Source: Bacillus sp. UNC41MFS5 | Lineage (GTDB): Bacteria > Bacillota > Bacilli > Bacillales_B > DSM-18226 | DNA length: 64,000 bases | Direction: 5' to 3' | Assembly (NCBI RefSeq): GCF_000686805.1 | Contig: NZ_KK366020.1 | Span: 148,969-212,968 of the forward strand | Part shown: positions 1 through 9,082 of the stretch, in pieces | Numbering within the stretch: position 1 is the first letter of the stretch | Layout: the number at the start of each line of letters is the position of its first letter | Notes under the pieces: generated by a model | What the model saw: only the letters and a program-made list of their open reading frames with translations | Told to the model about the DNA's origin: nothing | Databases searched by the model: none | Position numbers and translations under genes: made by a program

Positions 1-155
1 TGTCCATCGGAGGAGAACCGAAAGACATTTTTTCTGGTGGCATGTGTGGTTATGTCCATCGGGGGAGAACCGAAAGACATTTTTTCTGGTGGCATGTGTG
101 GTTTTGTCCATCGGGGGAGAACCGAAGGACGTTTCTCTATGGTCATGTGTGATTT
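1..155. repeat. 52-bp tandem repeat, three copies
   Basis: Three head-to-tail units begin with TGTCCATCGG at 1, 53 and 105. The first two are 52 bp and the third, more diverged, is about 51 bp; a further TGTCC follows at 156. Each unit begins with a short inverted repeat (GTC..TCGG against CCGA..GAC). The array probably continues left of the window. An open frame of 76 codons crosses it, but it has repetitive content and no ribosome binding site, so I treat it as non-coding. Nothing else is seen up to the small gene at 332. Confidence 0.85.
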
Positions 156-331
156 TGTCCATTGGCACCTGTCCAAAAAGATGTATTACTTAGTTCCATA
201 TGAACTTCTCCTTTTAATGGTAAGTCATGTTGTAACCAGATTTTCTGATAAATTAATACTCTTATGAATGCAGATTTGTTATGATTTGGATATTAAGGTA
301 AAAATCATATCATTTGAGGGGGGCGTCCGCT

Positions 332-556
332 ATGACAGGAACGATTGCAGTCATTATGGTATTTGGCATTCCGATTACAGCCATTATTACTACCCATTTT
401 CAGAAACAGTCGAAAATCAAAGCAGGTATGCTGAAGGATGAACTCGAGCTCGAAAAACTCAAACACATAAATTATTTAGCCGAAACTGAAAAAATGAAAC
501 TAGAACTCGAGAAACTAAAGATCGGAAGCCCAAAAGACGAGATTAAGTTTTTGTAA
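332..556 (+). CDS. small membrane-anchored coiled-coil protein, unknown function
   Basis: A 74-residue protein. Residues about 3-24 form one hydrophobic segment, followed by a charged stretch (about 28-65) rich in Lys, Glu and Leu that looks like an amphipathic helix or coiled coil. This layout resembles small PspB/LiaI-like membrane proteins, but I cannot assign a family. The ATG at 332 is chosen because a purine-rich GAGGGGGG lies about 9 bases upstream; a TTG at 314 precedes that site and is unlikely. The gene converges on the tautomerase gene, with a perfect palindrome between them. Being a real gene is likely; its function is unknown. Confidence 0.6.
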   Translation: MTGTIAVIMVFGIPITAIITTHFQKQSKIKAGMLKDELELEKLKHINYLAETEKMKLELEKLKIGSPKDEIKFL

Positions 557-566
557 CTAAAAAAAG

Positions 567-609
567 GGTGTCAGGCACCATGTGAAATTTTCACATGGTG
601 CCTGACACC
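567..609. repeat. 43-bp perfect palindrome built from two GGTGTCAGGCACC copies
   Basis: Two 20-base arms, GGTGTCAGGCACCATGTGAA and its exact complement, flank a 3-base loop. The palindrome fills the gap between the convergent small membrane gene and the tautomerase gene. An A run lies on its left and a short T-rich tract on its right, so it could end transcription in both directions. The same palindrome, apart from the loop, recurs at 23139-23181. Confidence 0.9.
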
Positions 610-615
610 GAATTT

Positions 616-801
616 TTATTGGTCGCTTTTTCTTACTCCGGCGATTCCAAGGTTGCTTTTGCTCATTTCTTCGATCATTACGTGGATGGCTTCTTTTGGT
701 GCGCCTGTTGTTTCGCTGACTGCATCGGTTACTTTTGTAACGAGGGCACGCTTTTGATCGTCGGTACGTCCCTCAAGCATTTTTACTGTCACATATGGCA
801 T
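616..801 (-). CDS. ywhB: 4-oxalocrotonate tautomerase family protein (YwhB-like)
   Basis: A 61-residue protein starting Met-Pro, so that after Met removal Pro1 can act as the catalytic base of the 4-oxalocrotonate tautomerase superfamily. The conserved LEGR stretch follows at residues 9-12, and the length is typical (about 60). Such enzymes form hexamers of beta-alpha-beta units and ketonise 2-hydroxydienoates; the physiological substrate in Bacillus is not established. A strong GGAGGAGG site lies upstream of the start. In B. subtilis ywhB neighbours ywhC, ywhD and pbpG, as here. The call is confident; the in vivo role is not. Confidence 0.85.
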   Translation of the reverse strand: MPYVTVKMLEGRTDDQKRALVTKVTDAVSETTGAPKEAIHVMIEEMSKSNLGIAGVRKSDQ

Positions 802-1032
802 GTTTTTTTCCTCCTCCGTTATATGTATGTTTAGTCCTTAAGCCGCTAAACGATTGCTACAGCCTTTCTATGTTAGTGTTCCATAATTCGACGAAAAGTG
901 CAATAATCGATGACACTTTTGATTTTCTTTTTCTAAACGGTTTCATGTATACTAAAAGGAATATAGATAGATAGAAAATGGAGTTTGCGCACGTAAGCGT
1001 GACATCCGTTTGAGATGGAAGGAGATATGGTG

Positions 1033-1689
1033 TTGGAAAATTTTAATTTTCTTGCCTATCCGTTAAGCATGATTCCCTATTTGGCAATTACCCTGATGAT
1101 TGCCTTTACGTTTCATGAATTTGCCCATGCGTTTGTTGCCTATAAATTCGGTGACATGACCGCACAAAAACAAGGCCGATTGACGTTAAATCCGCTCAAA
1201 CACCTTGATCCAATCGGCACGATTTTAATATTTATCGCCGGCTTCGGCTGGGCCCGTCCGGTACCGGTTAATCGCTTTTTCTTTAAAAAGCCTCGTTTAG
1301 CCGGAATTCTAGTTTCTGTTGCCGGGCCGCTCAGCAATCTGGTCTTAGCTTCACTCGGCTTTGTTGTCGCGTTCGGGTTAAACCGTTTCGGTGCAGCTCC
1401 GCCTGAAAGTATTTATGATTTTCTGGAAATCTTTATCCGACTTAATATTGTTCTCTTTATCTTTAATCTGCTGCCATTCCCGCCGCTCGATGGATACCGG
1501 ATTATTGAAGACTTAGCGCCCAACCATGTGCGCGCAAAAATGACGCAGTATGAACAGTATGGCGGATTAATTTTTCTAATTTTAGTGTTCACCCCGCTCG
1601 ATCGTTATACGATTGAACCCATTTTCGCGGTCATCATTCCGTGGGTATGGGATGGTTTAAGTCAATTCTTCAGTATGTTGTTTTTTTAG
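1033..1689 (+). CDS. ywhC: site-2 protease (M50) family membrane metalloprotease YwhC
   Basis: A 218-residue polytopic membrane protein. The zinc-binding HEFAH motif sits at residues 28-32 in the first helix and the second metal motif, NLLPFPPLDG, near residue 150, together defining the M50/rhomboid-like SpoIVFB-SREBP site-2 protease fold. At least five hydrophobic segments are visible. GGAAGGAG at 1017-1024 is spaced correctly for the TTG at 1033, whereas the in-frame ATGs at 1015 and 1027 overlap or abut it; the resulting length matches B. subtilis YwhC closely. The substrate is unknown. It is probably co-transcribed with ywhD 16 bases downstream. Confidence 0.8.
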   Translation: MENFNFLAYPLSMIPYLAITLMIAFTFHEFAHAFVAYKFGDMTAQKQGRLTLNPLKHLDPIGTILIFIAGFGWARPVPVNRFFFKKPRLAGILVSVAGPLSNLVLASLGFVVAFGLNRFGAAPPESIYDFLEIFIRLNIVLFIFNLLPFPPLDGYRIIEDLAPNHVRAKMTQYEQYGGLIFLILVFTPLDRYTIEPIFAVIIPWVWDGLSQFFSMLFF

Positions 1690-1705
1690 GAGGTTTTGAG
1701 TTTTA

Positions 1706-2215
1706 ATGGAAGATAATAAAAAGAAACTTGGTTTTAATATCATCAAGAGTGATCCGACCGATGGTCATAAAGGTTATGGAAAAGGTGCTTTGAGCCTTGA
1801 TAATGTGTCACCTGTCATCATTGATGTTGACGCTGGCGAAGCGGAGATTGATGTCGGCGCCATGCATGCCCGCAGCGTTGTGGAAAAGGGCATTAAATTT
1901 TTGAAAAATCAAGAAGAAGTTCCGAACGGAAAACCGTATTGGCTTGTGTGGGTAACGATTGACCGCAACCTAGAAGGCCCATACTACGCGGGTGTGACGG
2001 CCTGCTTCATGACCGTTGACCGCGAAATCCGCCGCGGCTACAAATCCTTGCCTGAGCACGTAAACCGCATGGATAAGTCGCTGAAGCGTCATATCATTGT
2101 CGACGATATGGATGCGAATTCGAAAAAGGTATTAGCGGAATTCTTACGTAATCATAATGAAGTTTTATGGAACAACTCAACGGATGAACTCAAACAGGGT
2201 TTATTGGCAGAATAG
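1706..2215 (+). CDS. ywhD: YwhD family protein of unknown function
   Basis: A 169-residue soluble protein with no signal peptide or membrane segment, close to the roughly 170 residues of B. subtilis YwhD. Recognition rests on position between ywhC and pbpG and on the characteristic N-terminus (KKLGFNIIKSDPTDGHKGYG). No catalytic motif is evident. AGGAGG lies 11 bases before the ATG, just at the end of ywhC, so the two are probably translated from one message. The bidirectional terminator downstream separates it from pbpG. Confidence 0.85.
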   Translation: MEDNKKKLGFNIIKSDPTDGHKGYGKGALSLDNVSPVIIDVDAGEAEIDVGAMHARSVVEKGIKFLKNQEEVPNGKPYWLVWVTIDRNLEGPYYAGVTACFMTVDREIRRGYKSLPEHVNRMDKSLKRHIIVDDMDANSKKVLAEFLRNHNEVLWNNSTDELKQGLLAE

Positions 2216-2290
2216 GAAATTAATGCTTGTAATTTTTTTGAAAATTATAGTATCATATTGAGTGTAAAAACAATGTAATACTAGGACAAG

Positions 2291-2319
2291 AAAAGCTCCG
2301 GAATTTTCCGGAGCTTTTC
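2291..2319. terminator. bidirectional terminator between ywhD and pbpG
   Basis: AAAAGCTCCGG and its complement form a perfect 11-bp stem, with A and T runs on both sides. It lies between convergent genes and can serve both. Confidence 0.85.
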
Positions 2320-2327
2320 TATTTCAG

Positions 2328-4394
2328 TTAAGTCCACGGCATAATTCTCTTATACCAAGGAACTTTCTTCGTGCTCTTATGTTTCTCAGGCATTGGCTCA
2401 TGGTTGTCTAGATGTTCGGTGCAATATTCCGTTGGTTCGGTGCCGCTAACGAAATAGGTGAAGCGGCGCACCGGGCAATCCTTGGTCGCCAATTTGCCAT
2501 TCTCGGGGTTGACATAGACCCCTATGACACCTTCCTTCGGTGCCTTAAATGCCTTGACGGGCTTGCCTTTTAAGGCTTCTTCCATAAAATTAGCCCAAAT
2601 ATTTTTCGCATACGTCTTTTCAGCAACCAGCTCAATCGGTTTTCCCATATCATAGCCAGCCCAGACGGCCGTCACGAGCTGCGGAGAGTAGCCAATCATC
2701 CAGCTGTCGGTTTCAGTTGAGCCCGATTTTCCTGCATAAGGACGGGTAATATCATTGATGACCGTGCTGCCGGTGACCTTCGCATATCCGTTCAGCTTTG
2801 GATCGAAAATCCCCGTCAACATTTGCGTCATCACATACGCCTTAGCGGGGTCTAACACCTTTTCTGTTTCCTCTTCTTTTTCATAAATCACGTTGCCATT
2901 ATAGTCTTCCACTCTCGTAATCAGGGTTGGATTAACCTTTTTTCCACCATTAGCAAACAAACTATAGGCATTCGCCATTTCGATGACGCGGACACCTGAA
3001 GTCCCCAATGCCAGGGACGGTACATGCGCCATTTTTGAAGAAAGGCCGAATTTTTTCGCCGTGTCGATTAAGGTCTCTTCTCCCAAAAATAAATGCGTTT
3101 TGACGGCAAAAATATTATCGGAGACAGCAAGCGCCTGGGCAAGGGTGATTTCCCCGTTAGCATATTTATTGTTAAAGTTGTGCGGTGTATAGTCAGGCTG
3201 GCCATCATCAAAATGGAAGGTCGTAAACTCACTGCGCATCGTCGAAGATGGCGTAAAGCCTTGCTCAAGGGCCGCGTAGTATAAAAGCGGTTTAATCGTT
3301 GAACCAGGTTGCCTGATGGCCTGAACGGCACGGTTAAAGGAACTTTTTTCATAGTCCCTGCCGCCGACCATCGCTTTGACATAGCCGTTTTTAGGATCCA
3401 TTGCAACGAGACCGACTTGAATTTCTGATAGATTCGCTACATATTTATGAACTTGACTTTCCGCGGCTTCCTGCTGCTTGCGGTTAAGCGTGGTATAGAC
3501 CTTTAACCCGCCCAGGGCGATCGTGCGGTCATCTAAATGCAATTGATTTTTCAAGGCATTTCTGACGGCATCCTGAAAATAAGGGGCGACTTTCACTTTT
3601 TGCGTATTGTGAGTACCCTCGATGGTCACAGGCTGCTTAGCCGCATTGATGGCATCCTTTTTATTGATGTAATGATTGGTCACCATGCTTTTTAAAATAA
3701 TGGCTTGGCGGCTTTTCGCATGTTCCATCGAGGCCAGCGGAGAGTAGATGCCCGGGCCCTTTGGAATTCCCGCCAGCATACTTGCTTCGGCAAGCGTTAA
3801 GTCAGCTGCTTTTTTTCCAAAATAATATTGGCTGGCTGCCTCCACCCCATAGGCACCGTTGCCATAGTAAATCGTATTTAAATAGCCTTCAAGAATTTCT
3901 TTTTTGGAATAATTCATCTCGATGCGGATGGTATAAAAAGCCTCGTGCAGCTTCCGCGTCCATGTTTTGTCGTGTTCGAGAAATAGATTTCGCGCGTACT
4001 GCTGGGTGATCGTGCTTGCGCCCTGTACCTTTGCGAAGGCTTGCACATCGGCTAACACCGCACCTGCGATACGCTTAAAATCAAAGCCATGGTGCTCGTA
4101 GAAATTTTTATCTTCAATGGAGATGGTCGCATCAACCAAATCCGGTGAAATATCCTTTAAATTGGTCCAATACCGTTTTTGACCGCTGTTACTCTCGCCA
4201 ATCAATGTCCCGTCATCTGCAAAGAGTAAGGTTGATTGCGGAACGGCGAGCGGTGGTGCCCCTAAAATTTTTGCATAGGCAAGAATCCCGAGGAAGAGAA
4301 TAAGCATACAAACCATGCCTATCAAACTGATGATAATAACTGCGCGCAAATATTTAATTGTCTTTCGAAACCCTTGATCCGTCATGATTTCCAT
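2328..4394 (-). CDS. pbpG: class A penicillin-binding protein (PBP2d-like)
   Basis: A 688-residue bifunctional peptidoglycan synthase. A short cytoplasmic N-terminus is followed by one membrane anchor (about 15-42). The glycosyltransferase (GT51) domain follows, with the catalytic EDKNFY glutamate near residue 94 and GASTITQQ near 130. In the transpeptidase domain the SxxK box STIK is at 365-368, SDN at 425-427 and KSG at 556-558, all intact. The ATG at 4394 is preferred over GTG codons at 4406 and 4403 because AAAGGGG lies at the right distance. In B. subtilis PbpG acts in forespore germ cell wall synthesis; the same role is inferred here from synteny. Confidence 0.9.
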   Translation of the reverse strand: MEIMTDQGFRKTIKYLRAVIIISLIGMVCMLILFLGILAYAKILGAPPLAVPQSTLLFADDGTLIGESNSGQKRYWTNLKDISPDLVDATISIEDKNFYEHHGFDFKRIAGAVLADVQAFAKVQGASTITQQYARNLFLEHDKTWTRKLHEAFYTIRIEMNYSKKEILEGYLNTIYYGNGAYGVEAASQYYFGKKAADLTLAEASMLAGIPKGPGIYSPLASMEHAKSRQAIILKSMVTNHYINKKDAINAAKQPVTIEGTHNTQKVKVAPYFQDAVRNALKNQLHLDDRTIALGGLKVYTTLNRKQQEAAESQVHKYVANLSEIQVGLVAMDPKNGYVKAMVGGRDYEKSSFNRAVQAIRQPGSTIKPLLYYAALEQGFTPSSTMRSEFTTFHFDDGQPDYTPHNFNNKYANGEITLAQALAVSDNIFAVKTHLFLGEETLIDTAKKFGLSSKMAHVPSLALGTSGVRVIEMANAYSLFANGGKKVNPTLITRVEDYNGNVIYEKEEETEKVLDPAKAYVMTQMLTGIFDPKLNGYAKVTGSTVINDITRPYAGKSGSTETDSWMIGYSPQLVTAVWAGYDMGKPIELVAEKTYAKNIWANFMEEALKGKPVKAFKAPKEGVIGVYVNPENGKLATKDCPVRRFTYFVSGTEPTEYCTEHLDNHEPMPEKHKSTKKVPWYKRIMPWT

Positions 4395-4507
4395 GATGTT
4401 CACCACCCCTTTTTAAAAAAATAGATAGTAATAGTATTGAAAAAATAGAGTCTTTTTAAACATTTATTGGTTTATTTATTTAAATTTTGCTAGACTTTTT
4501 CTTGTGT

Positions 4508-4536
4508 TTGTAATTCAATGGTTTGGGTACTATAAA
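4508..4536 (+). promoter_or_regulatory. putative sigma-A promoter of speE
   Basis: TTGTAA at 4508-4513 and TATAAA at 4531-4536 are separated by 17 bp, 58 bases before the speE start. The remainder of the 199-base gap to the divergent pbpG is AT-rich with no other signal that I can name. Confidence 0.55.
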
Positions 4537-4593
4537 ATTGAATGATTACTTGGTATGTATAAAACTGAGATCCATTGAAAGGAAGCGGTAAGC

Positions 4594-5421
4594 ATGTCAA
4601 TTTGGTTTACAGAAAAGCAAACCGAACATTTTGGAATCACGATGAGAGTAAATAAAACCTTACATACAGAACAAACTGAGTTTCAAAAGCTGGATATGAT
4701 TGAAACAGAAGAGTGGGGCAACATGCTTCTTTTAGATGATATGGTGATGACATCGGTCCGCGATGAGTTTGTATACCATGAAATGGTGGCGCACGTTCCG
4801 TTATTTACGCACCCGAATCCGGAGAATGTCCTGGTTGTCGGCGGCGGTGACGGCGGTGTCATTCGTGAAGTGTTAAAGCACCCAAGCGTGAAAAAAGCGA
4901 CGCTTGTTGATATTGATGGCAAAGTCATTGAGTACTCAAAGAAATTTTTGCCGGAGATTGCCGGTATGCTCGATGACCCGCGTGTCGATGTCCAAGTGGA
5001 CGACGGTTTTATGCACATTGCGAACAGCGATAATCAGTATGATGTGATTATGGTGGATTCTACCGAGCCAGTCGGTCCAGCTGTGAACCTATTTACTAAA
5101 GGTTTCTATGCAGGGATCTCGAAGGCGTTGAAGGAAGACGGTATCTTTGTGGCACAGTCGGATAATCCATGGTTCAAAGCGGATTTGATCCGTAACGTTC
5201 AACGCGATGTTCGCGAAATCTTCCCGATTACACGTTTGTATGTCGCAAATATCCCAACGTACCCAAGCGGCTTGTGGGCATTCACGATCGGTTCAAAGAA
5301 ATATGATCCATTAGAAGTGGCTGAAGACCGCTTCCATGAGATCGAAACCAAGTACTATACCAAAGAACTGCACAAAGCCGCATTCGTGTTGCCGAAGTTT
5401 GTTGGGGATTTGGTGAAGTAA
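4594..5421 (+). CDS. speE: spermidine synthase
   Basis: A 275-residue cytoplasmic aminopropyltransferase that moves the aminopropyl group from decarboxylated S-adenosylmethionine to putrescine. The Rossmann-fold GGGDGG motif for the nucleoside is near residue 86, and the catalytic DSTEPVGPA loop near 155. Length equals that of the B. subtilis enzyme. AAAGGAAG precedes the ATG. The agmatinase gene speB follows 261 bases later, so putrescine production and use are encoded together, as in B. subtilis (ywhF-ywhG). Confidence 0.95.
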   Translation: MSIWFTEKQTEHFGITMRVNKTLHTEQTEFQKLDMIETEEWGNMLLLDDMVMTSVRDEFVYHEMVAHVPLFTHPNPENVLVVGGGDGGVIREVLKHPSVKKATLVDIDGKVIEYSKKFLPEIAGMLDDPRVDVQVDDGFMHIANSDNQYDVIMVDSTEPVGPAVNLFTKGFYAGISKALKEDGIFVAQSDNPWFKADLIRNVQRDVREIFPITRLYVANIPTYPSGLWAFTIGSKKYDPLEVAEDRFHEIETKYYTKELHKAAFVLPKFVGDLVK

Positions 5422-5464
5422 TAGGTGGTCTTGACGACCGAACTTGAGAAAAAAGAGGCCCCCA

Positions 5465-5672
5465 GGTCACGTAGAGAGGTTCTACATGCCCGAAATCGAT
5501 GAAAATAGGCTTCCCGGGTCACGTAGAGAGGTTCTACGTGCGCGAAGTCGATGGAAAAGAGGCCTTCAGGTCACGTAGAGAGGTTCTACGTGCCCGAAAC
5601 TGATGAAAAAGAAAGCTTTCGGTCACATAGAAAGCCTTTCAATACCCAAAGAGTTGTTACATAGAGAGTGAG
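5465..5672. repeat. 52-bp tandem repeat with internal hairpin, four copies
   Basis: Units start with GGTCAC at 5465, 5517, 5569 and 5621, an exact 52-bp period; the fourth copy is degenerate. Each of the first three carries an inverted repeat, CACGTAGA facing TCTACGTG (the first has TCTACATG), around a 5-base loop. The array occupies most of the speE-speB gap and has no open frame with a ribosome binding site. Confidence 0.9.
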
Positions 5673-5682
5673 GGATACATAG

Positions 5683-6555
5683 ATGCGTTTTGATGAGGCG
5701 TATTCAGGGAATGTGTTTATTAAGAGTCATCCGAATTTTGAGGAGAGTCAGGTTGTATTATACGGGATGCCGATGGATTGGACGGTTAGTTACCGCCCGG
5801 GTTCACGGTTTGGTCCGGCCCGCATCCGCGAGGTATCAATCGGTTTAGAGGAGTACAGTGCCTATCTTGACCGCGAGCTGGAAGAGGTAAAATACTATGA
5901 TGCCGGCGATATTCCGCTTCCATTCGGAAACCCGCAAAAGAGCATTGACATGATTGAAGACTTTGTCGACCAAGTCCTTGCTGCCGGCAAGTTCCCGCTG
6001 GGCATGGGCGGTGAGCATCTTGTTTCATGGCCAGTGATGAAAGCTATGTATAAAAAGTATCCGGATTTAGCAATTATCCATTTTGATGCTCATACGGATC
6101 TGCGTGAGCACTATGAAGGCGAACCGTTATCGCACTCGACCCCAATCCGTAAGATTGCGGAACACATTGGACCGAGCAACGTCTATTCTTTTGGGATTCG
6201 TTCCGGGATGAAGGAAGAGTTCGTGTGGGCGAAGGAAAACGGGATGCATATTTCCAAGTTTGAAGTGCTCGAGCCGTTAAAAGAAATCCTGCCGACTCTT
6301 GCTGGCCGTCCGGTCTATGTGACAATCGATATCGATGTTCTTGATCCAGCGCATGCGCCAGGCACAGGTACGGTGGATTGCGGCGGCATCACTTCGAAAG
6401 AACTGCTTGCTTCTATTCATGCGATTGCCCGTTCCGAGGTGAACGTGGTCGGCGGTGACCTAGTCGAGGTGGCACCGATTTATGATCCATCAGAGCAAAC
6501 AGCGAATACTGCAAGTAAGTTAATCCGTGAAATGCTGCTTGGCTGGGTGAAATAG
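5683..6555 (+). CDS. speB: agmatinase
   Basis: A 290-residue member of the arginase/agmatinase (ureohydrolase) family, converting agmatine to putrescine and urea. The manganese ligands are visible in GGEH (near residue 110), DAHTD (near 136) and DIDVLDPA (near 215). Length is identical to B. subtilis SpeB. The ATG follows a GAGAGTGAGGG purine tract. It supplies putrescine to SpeE encoded upstream, although the 52-bp repeat array now separates the two genes and might uncouple their expression. Confidence 0.95.
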   Translation: MRFDEAYSGNVFIKSHPNFEESQVVLYGMPMDWTVSYRPGSRFGPARIREVSIGLEEYSAYLDRELEEVKYYDAGDIPLPFGNPQKSIDMIEDFVDQVLAAGKFPLGMGGEHLVSWPVMKAMYKKYPDLAIIHFDAHTDLREHYEGEPLSHSTPIRKIAEHIGPSNVYSFGIRSGMKEEFVWAKENGMHISKFEVLEPLKEILPTLAGRPVYVTIDIDVLDPAHAPGTGTVDCGGITSKELLASIHAIARSEVNVVGGDLVEVAPIYDPSEQTANTASKLIREMLLGWVK

Positions 6556-6561
6556 GAAATT

Positions 6562-6574
6562 GGTGCCTGACACC
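6562..6574 (-). repeat. single copy of the GGTGTCAGGCACC word
   Basis: An exact copy, in the complementary orientation, 7 bases after the speB stop codon. A partial copy (GGTGCCTGTCCC) follows at 6586. Confidence 0.9.
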
Positions 6575-6588
6575 ATTTAAGAGGTGGT

Positions 6589-6617
6589 GCCTGTCCCGAT
6601 AGAGGGGCGGGCATCTT
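6589..6617 (+). terminator. probable terminator of speB
   Basis: GCCTGTCCC can pair with GGGCGGGC (one bulge, one G-T pair), followed by ATCTTTTT. The left arm overlaps a partial copy of the 13-bp word. Confidence 0.6.
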
Positions 6618-6733
6618 TTTGATTTGTACGGTTACAATGTTTATAATAGAAAAAGTATGCATTAGAGCAGATACGTCAATTACTAGGACTAGAATCATTC
6701 CAAAGAATGAAACTGAGTTCCTTTTTAAGAAAA

Positions 6734-6877
6734 GCGCAAGCGCCCTGGTCAGCGGCGTATGGCCTGGAGCGCTCCAACCGAGATAAAGGAAACACGAAGA
6801 GCGATAGCGATTCGATGTTGACTTATCGTAGGGCGGAGAGCGAAGGACACTAGCCGCTAGGGCGCTGGAGCTAGACA
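6734..6877. repeat. 144-bp dispersed repeat, copy 1
   Basis: Nearly identical to 22972-23115, with a handful of substitutions concentrated in one short internal patch. The ends are partly complementary (AAGCGCCCTGGTCAGCGGC against the complement of GCCGCTAGGGCGCTGG), so the element can fold back on itself. There is no open frame of note and no transposase. It resembles the roughly 150-bp non-coding dispersed repeats reported in Bacillus genomes (the bcr type); the family cannot be confirmed here. It fills most of the 370-base gap between speB and ywiB. Confidence 0.85.
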
Positions 6878-6925
6878 GTAATCAAGTTCAAAAACTTATA
6901 CTTTCTTATCAAAGAAAAAAGGGAA

Positions 6926-7363
6926 GTGCCATTAGGTTTGTCTACGATTGAAATTCCGATGAAAATTAATGTGAAAACGACGATTCATCAGCTTGGCGGC
7001 AAGGAAGTGTATGAGCTGGCGGTGTTTGGCCGCTATCTTGAAAAAGATGGTGCCTCGTTTCTTAAGTATGAAGAGGTGCAGGATGAGGGCACCGTTCGAA
7101 CGATTGTCAAAGTGGCTGGTGAAGAGGCGCTGATTTTGCGCGGTGGTGCGGTGAAGATGCGCTTGCCGTTTCGGTTGCACAAGAAGCTGCGCGGCAGTTA
7201 TGAAATGCCGTTTGGGTCCTTTGAGACGATTACTCTAGCCAAACGGATCGAGCATGCTGATGGTCTGATTGACATTCTTTATGATTTTTCGATGCAGGGT
7301 AAGCCTGCTGGTACATACCATTTGGAAATTACCTTTCAGGAGGATAACAATGAACATAGTTGA
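6926..7363 (+). CDS. ywiB: YwiB, DUF1934 family protein
   Basis: A soluble protein of up to 145 residues that I recognise as the DUF1934 (YwiB) family, a predicted calycin-like beta barrel. Residues 40-110 carry the conserved pattern KTIVKV/R-x-GAVKMR seen in B. subtilis YwiB. The biochemical function is unknown. The start is uncertain: GTG 6926 gives the longest frame but abuts the purine tract AAAGGGAAG, TTG 6938 is better spaced, and ATG 6959 gives the most family-like N-terminus. The stop overlaps the argS start by 14 bases, so the pair is translationally linked, as in B. subtilis. Confidence 0.8.
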   Translation: MPLGLSTIEIPMKINVKTTIHQLGGKEVYELAVFGRYLEKDGASFLKYEEVQDEGTVRTIVKVAGEEALILRGGAVKMRLPFRLHKKLRGSYEMPFGSFETITLAKRIEHADGLIDILYDFSMQGKPAGTYHLEITFQEDNNEHS

Positions 7364-9020
7364 ACAAGTGCAAAGTAAGTTGAAAGAAGAGATTCGGGCA
7401 GCAGTGCTGAAGGCGGAACTGGCGACGGAGGAACAGATTCCGGCTGTGATTCTGGAAACACCGAAGGAGAAGGCGCACGGCGACTATTCGACGAATATGG
7501 CGATGCAGCTGGCTCGCGTTGCGAAGAAGGCGCCGCGTGTGATTGCGGAGGCCCTGCTTGCGAACATCGACCGTTCGAAGGCTTCGATTGAAAAAATTGA
7601 GATTGCTGGTCCAGGATTTATTAATTTTTATATGAATAATAGTTATTTAACCGAGCTGATTCCGACGGTGCTGAATGCTGGGGAGAAGTACGGGGAGACC
7701 ACAGTTGGCGGCGGCCAGAAGATTCAAGTCGAGTTTGTATCGGCGAATCCGACGGGTGACTTGCACCTTGGACATGCGCGCGGTGCGGCGGTGGGTGACT
7801 CGCTTTGTAACATTCTAGCGAAAGCAGGCTATGATGTTTCGCGTGAGTACTATATTAATGATGCGGGTAACCAGATTAATAATCTCGCTTTATCGGTGGA
7901 GGCACGTTATTTCCAGGCACTTGGTTTGGAAAAAGAAATGCCGGAGGGCGGCTACCATGGTGCTGATATTATTGGCATTGGTAAAAAGTTAGCTGAGGAG
8001 TTTGGCGACAAGTATGTACATATTTCTGAAGACGAGCGCCAAGAGTTTTTCCGTGAGTACGGTTTGAAGTATGAAATGGCGAAGCTGAAGCAGGATCTTG
8101 AGGATTTCCGTGTTGGATTTGATGTTTGGTATTCGGAGACTTCGCTTTATAAGAATGGAAAAATTGATGAGGCTTTGGCGGCGCTGCGTGCGAGCGGTTA
8201 TGTGTATGAGGAAGACGGTGCGACGTGGCTGCGCTCAACGGACTTCGGTGATGATAAGAACCGGGTGCTGATTAAGCAGGATGGTTCGTATACGTATTTG
8301 ACGCCGGATATTGCTTATCATAAGGACAAGTTCGGCCGCGGCTTTGAGAAGTTGATTAATATTTGGGGAGCGGACCACCACGGTTATATTCCGCGTATGA
8401 AGGCGGCGATGCAGGCACTTGGCTATGACCGCGAGGCGCTAGAGGTGGAGATTATTCAGTTGGTTCACCTTTATAAAAATGGCGAGAAGATGAAGATGAG
8501 TAAGCGGACCGGTAAAGCGGTGACAATGCGTGATTTGGTCGATGAGGTCGGCCTCGATGCGACGCGTTATTTCTTTGCGATGCGCAGTTCAGATACGCAT
8601 ATGGATTTTGATTTGGATTTAGCGGTGTCGGAATCAAATGAAAATCCGGTGTATTATGCTCACTATGCTCATGCGCGGATTTCTAGTATCCTTCGTTCTG
8701 GTGAGGAGCAGGGTGTTCAAGTGACGGCGGATGCGGATATTTCGTTGGTAACGTCGGAGAAGGAAATGGATCTATTGAAGAAGGTTGGAGAGTTCCCGGC
8801 AGCTGTAGGAGAGGCCGCAATAAAGCGCGTCCCACACCGGATTACGAATTATATCGTAGAATTGGCGTCGACGTTCCACAGTTTTTATAATGCAGAAAAG
8901 GTGCTTGACCTTGATAATATCGAGCGCACTAAGGCGCGCCTCGCGTTGGTGCGGGCGGTGCAAATTACACTCCGCAATGCGCTGGCGTTGATTGGGGTTT
9001 CAGCTCCGGAAAAAATGTAA
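7350..9020 (+). CDS. argS: arginyl-tRNA synthetase
   Basis: A 556-residue class I aminoacyl-tRNA synthetase that charges tRNA-Arg. The N-terminal additional domain covers about residues 1-110. The HIGH motif appears as HLGH at 139-142 and the KMSKS equivalent as KMSKRTG near 380. The C-terminal helical anticodon-binding domain (DALR type) ends at the stop. The ATG at 7350 is chosen because AGGAGG precedes it and the length equals that of the B. subtilis enzyme; the frame is open further upstream inside ywiB but without a site. Confidence 0.97.
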   Translation: MNIVEQVQSKLKEEIRAAVLKAELATEEQIPAVILETPKEKAHGDYSTNMAMQLARVAKKAPRVIAEALLANIDRSKASIEKIEIAGPGFINFYMNNSYLTELIPTVLNAGEKYGETTVGGGQKIQVEFVSANPTGDLHLGHARGAAVGDSLCNILAKAGYDVSREYYINDAGNQINNLALSVEARYFQALGLEKEMPEGGYHGADIIGIGKKLAEEFGDKYVHISEDERQEFFREYGLKYEMAKLKQDLEDFRVGFDVWYSETSLYKNGKIDEALAALRASGYVYEEDGATWLRSTDFGDDKNRVLIKQDGSYTYLTPDIAYHKDKFGRGFEKLINIWGADHHGYIPRMKAAMQALGYDREALEVEIIQLVHLYKNGEKMKMSKRTGKAVTMRDLVDEVGLDATRYFFAMRSSDTHMDFDLDLAVSESNENPVYYAHYAHARISSILRSGEEQGVQVTADADISLVTSEKEMDLLKKVGEFPAAVGEAAIKRVPHRITNYIVELASTFHSFYNAEKVLDLDNIERTKARLALVRAVQITLRNALALIGVSAPEKM

Positions 9021-9029
9021 TGGTTGATG

Positions 9030-9060
9030 GCTCTCTTACTTCGGTAAGGGGGCTATTTTT
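9030..9060 (+). terminator. terminator of ywiB-argS
   Basis: A 10-bp stem (GCTCTCTTAC with GTAAGGGGGC, including two G-T pairs) is closed by a TTCG tetraloop and followed by a run of seven T. Confidence 0.85.
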
Positions 9061-9082
9061 TTATGGGATTGTCCATAAAAAT

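Noticed and set aside
1..155. Possible CRISPR array
   Set aside because: Adjacent units are similar over their full length with no unique spacers, and no cas genes lie nearby; the same holds for 5465-5672.
37..267. Open frame of 76 codons over the left-edge tandem repeat
   Set aside because: It consists largely of repeat translation, has no ribosome binding site and no recognisable domain.
7269..7349. Longer argS beginning inside ywiB
   Set aside because: AGGAGG precedes ATG 7350 and the shorter product has the family length.
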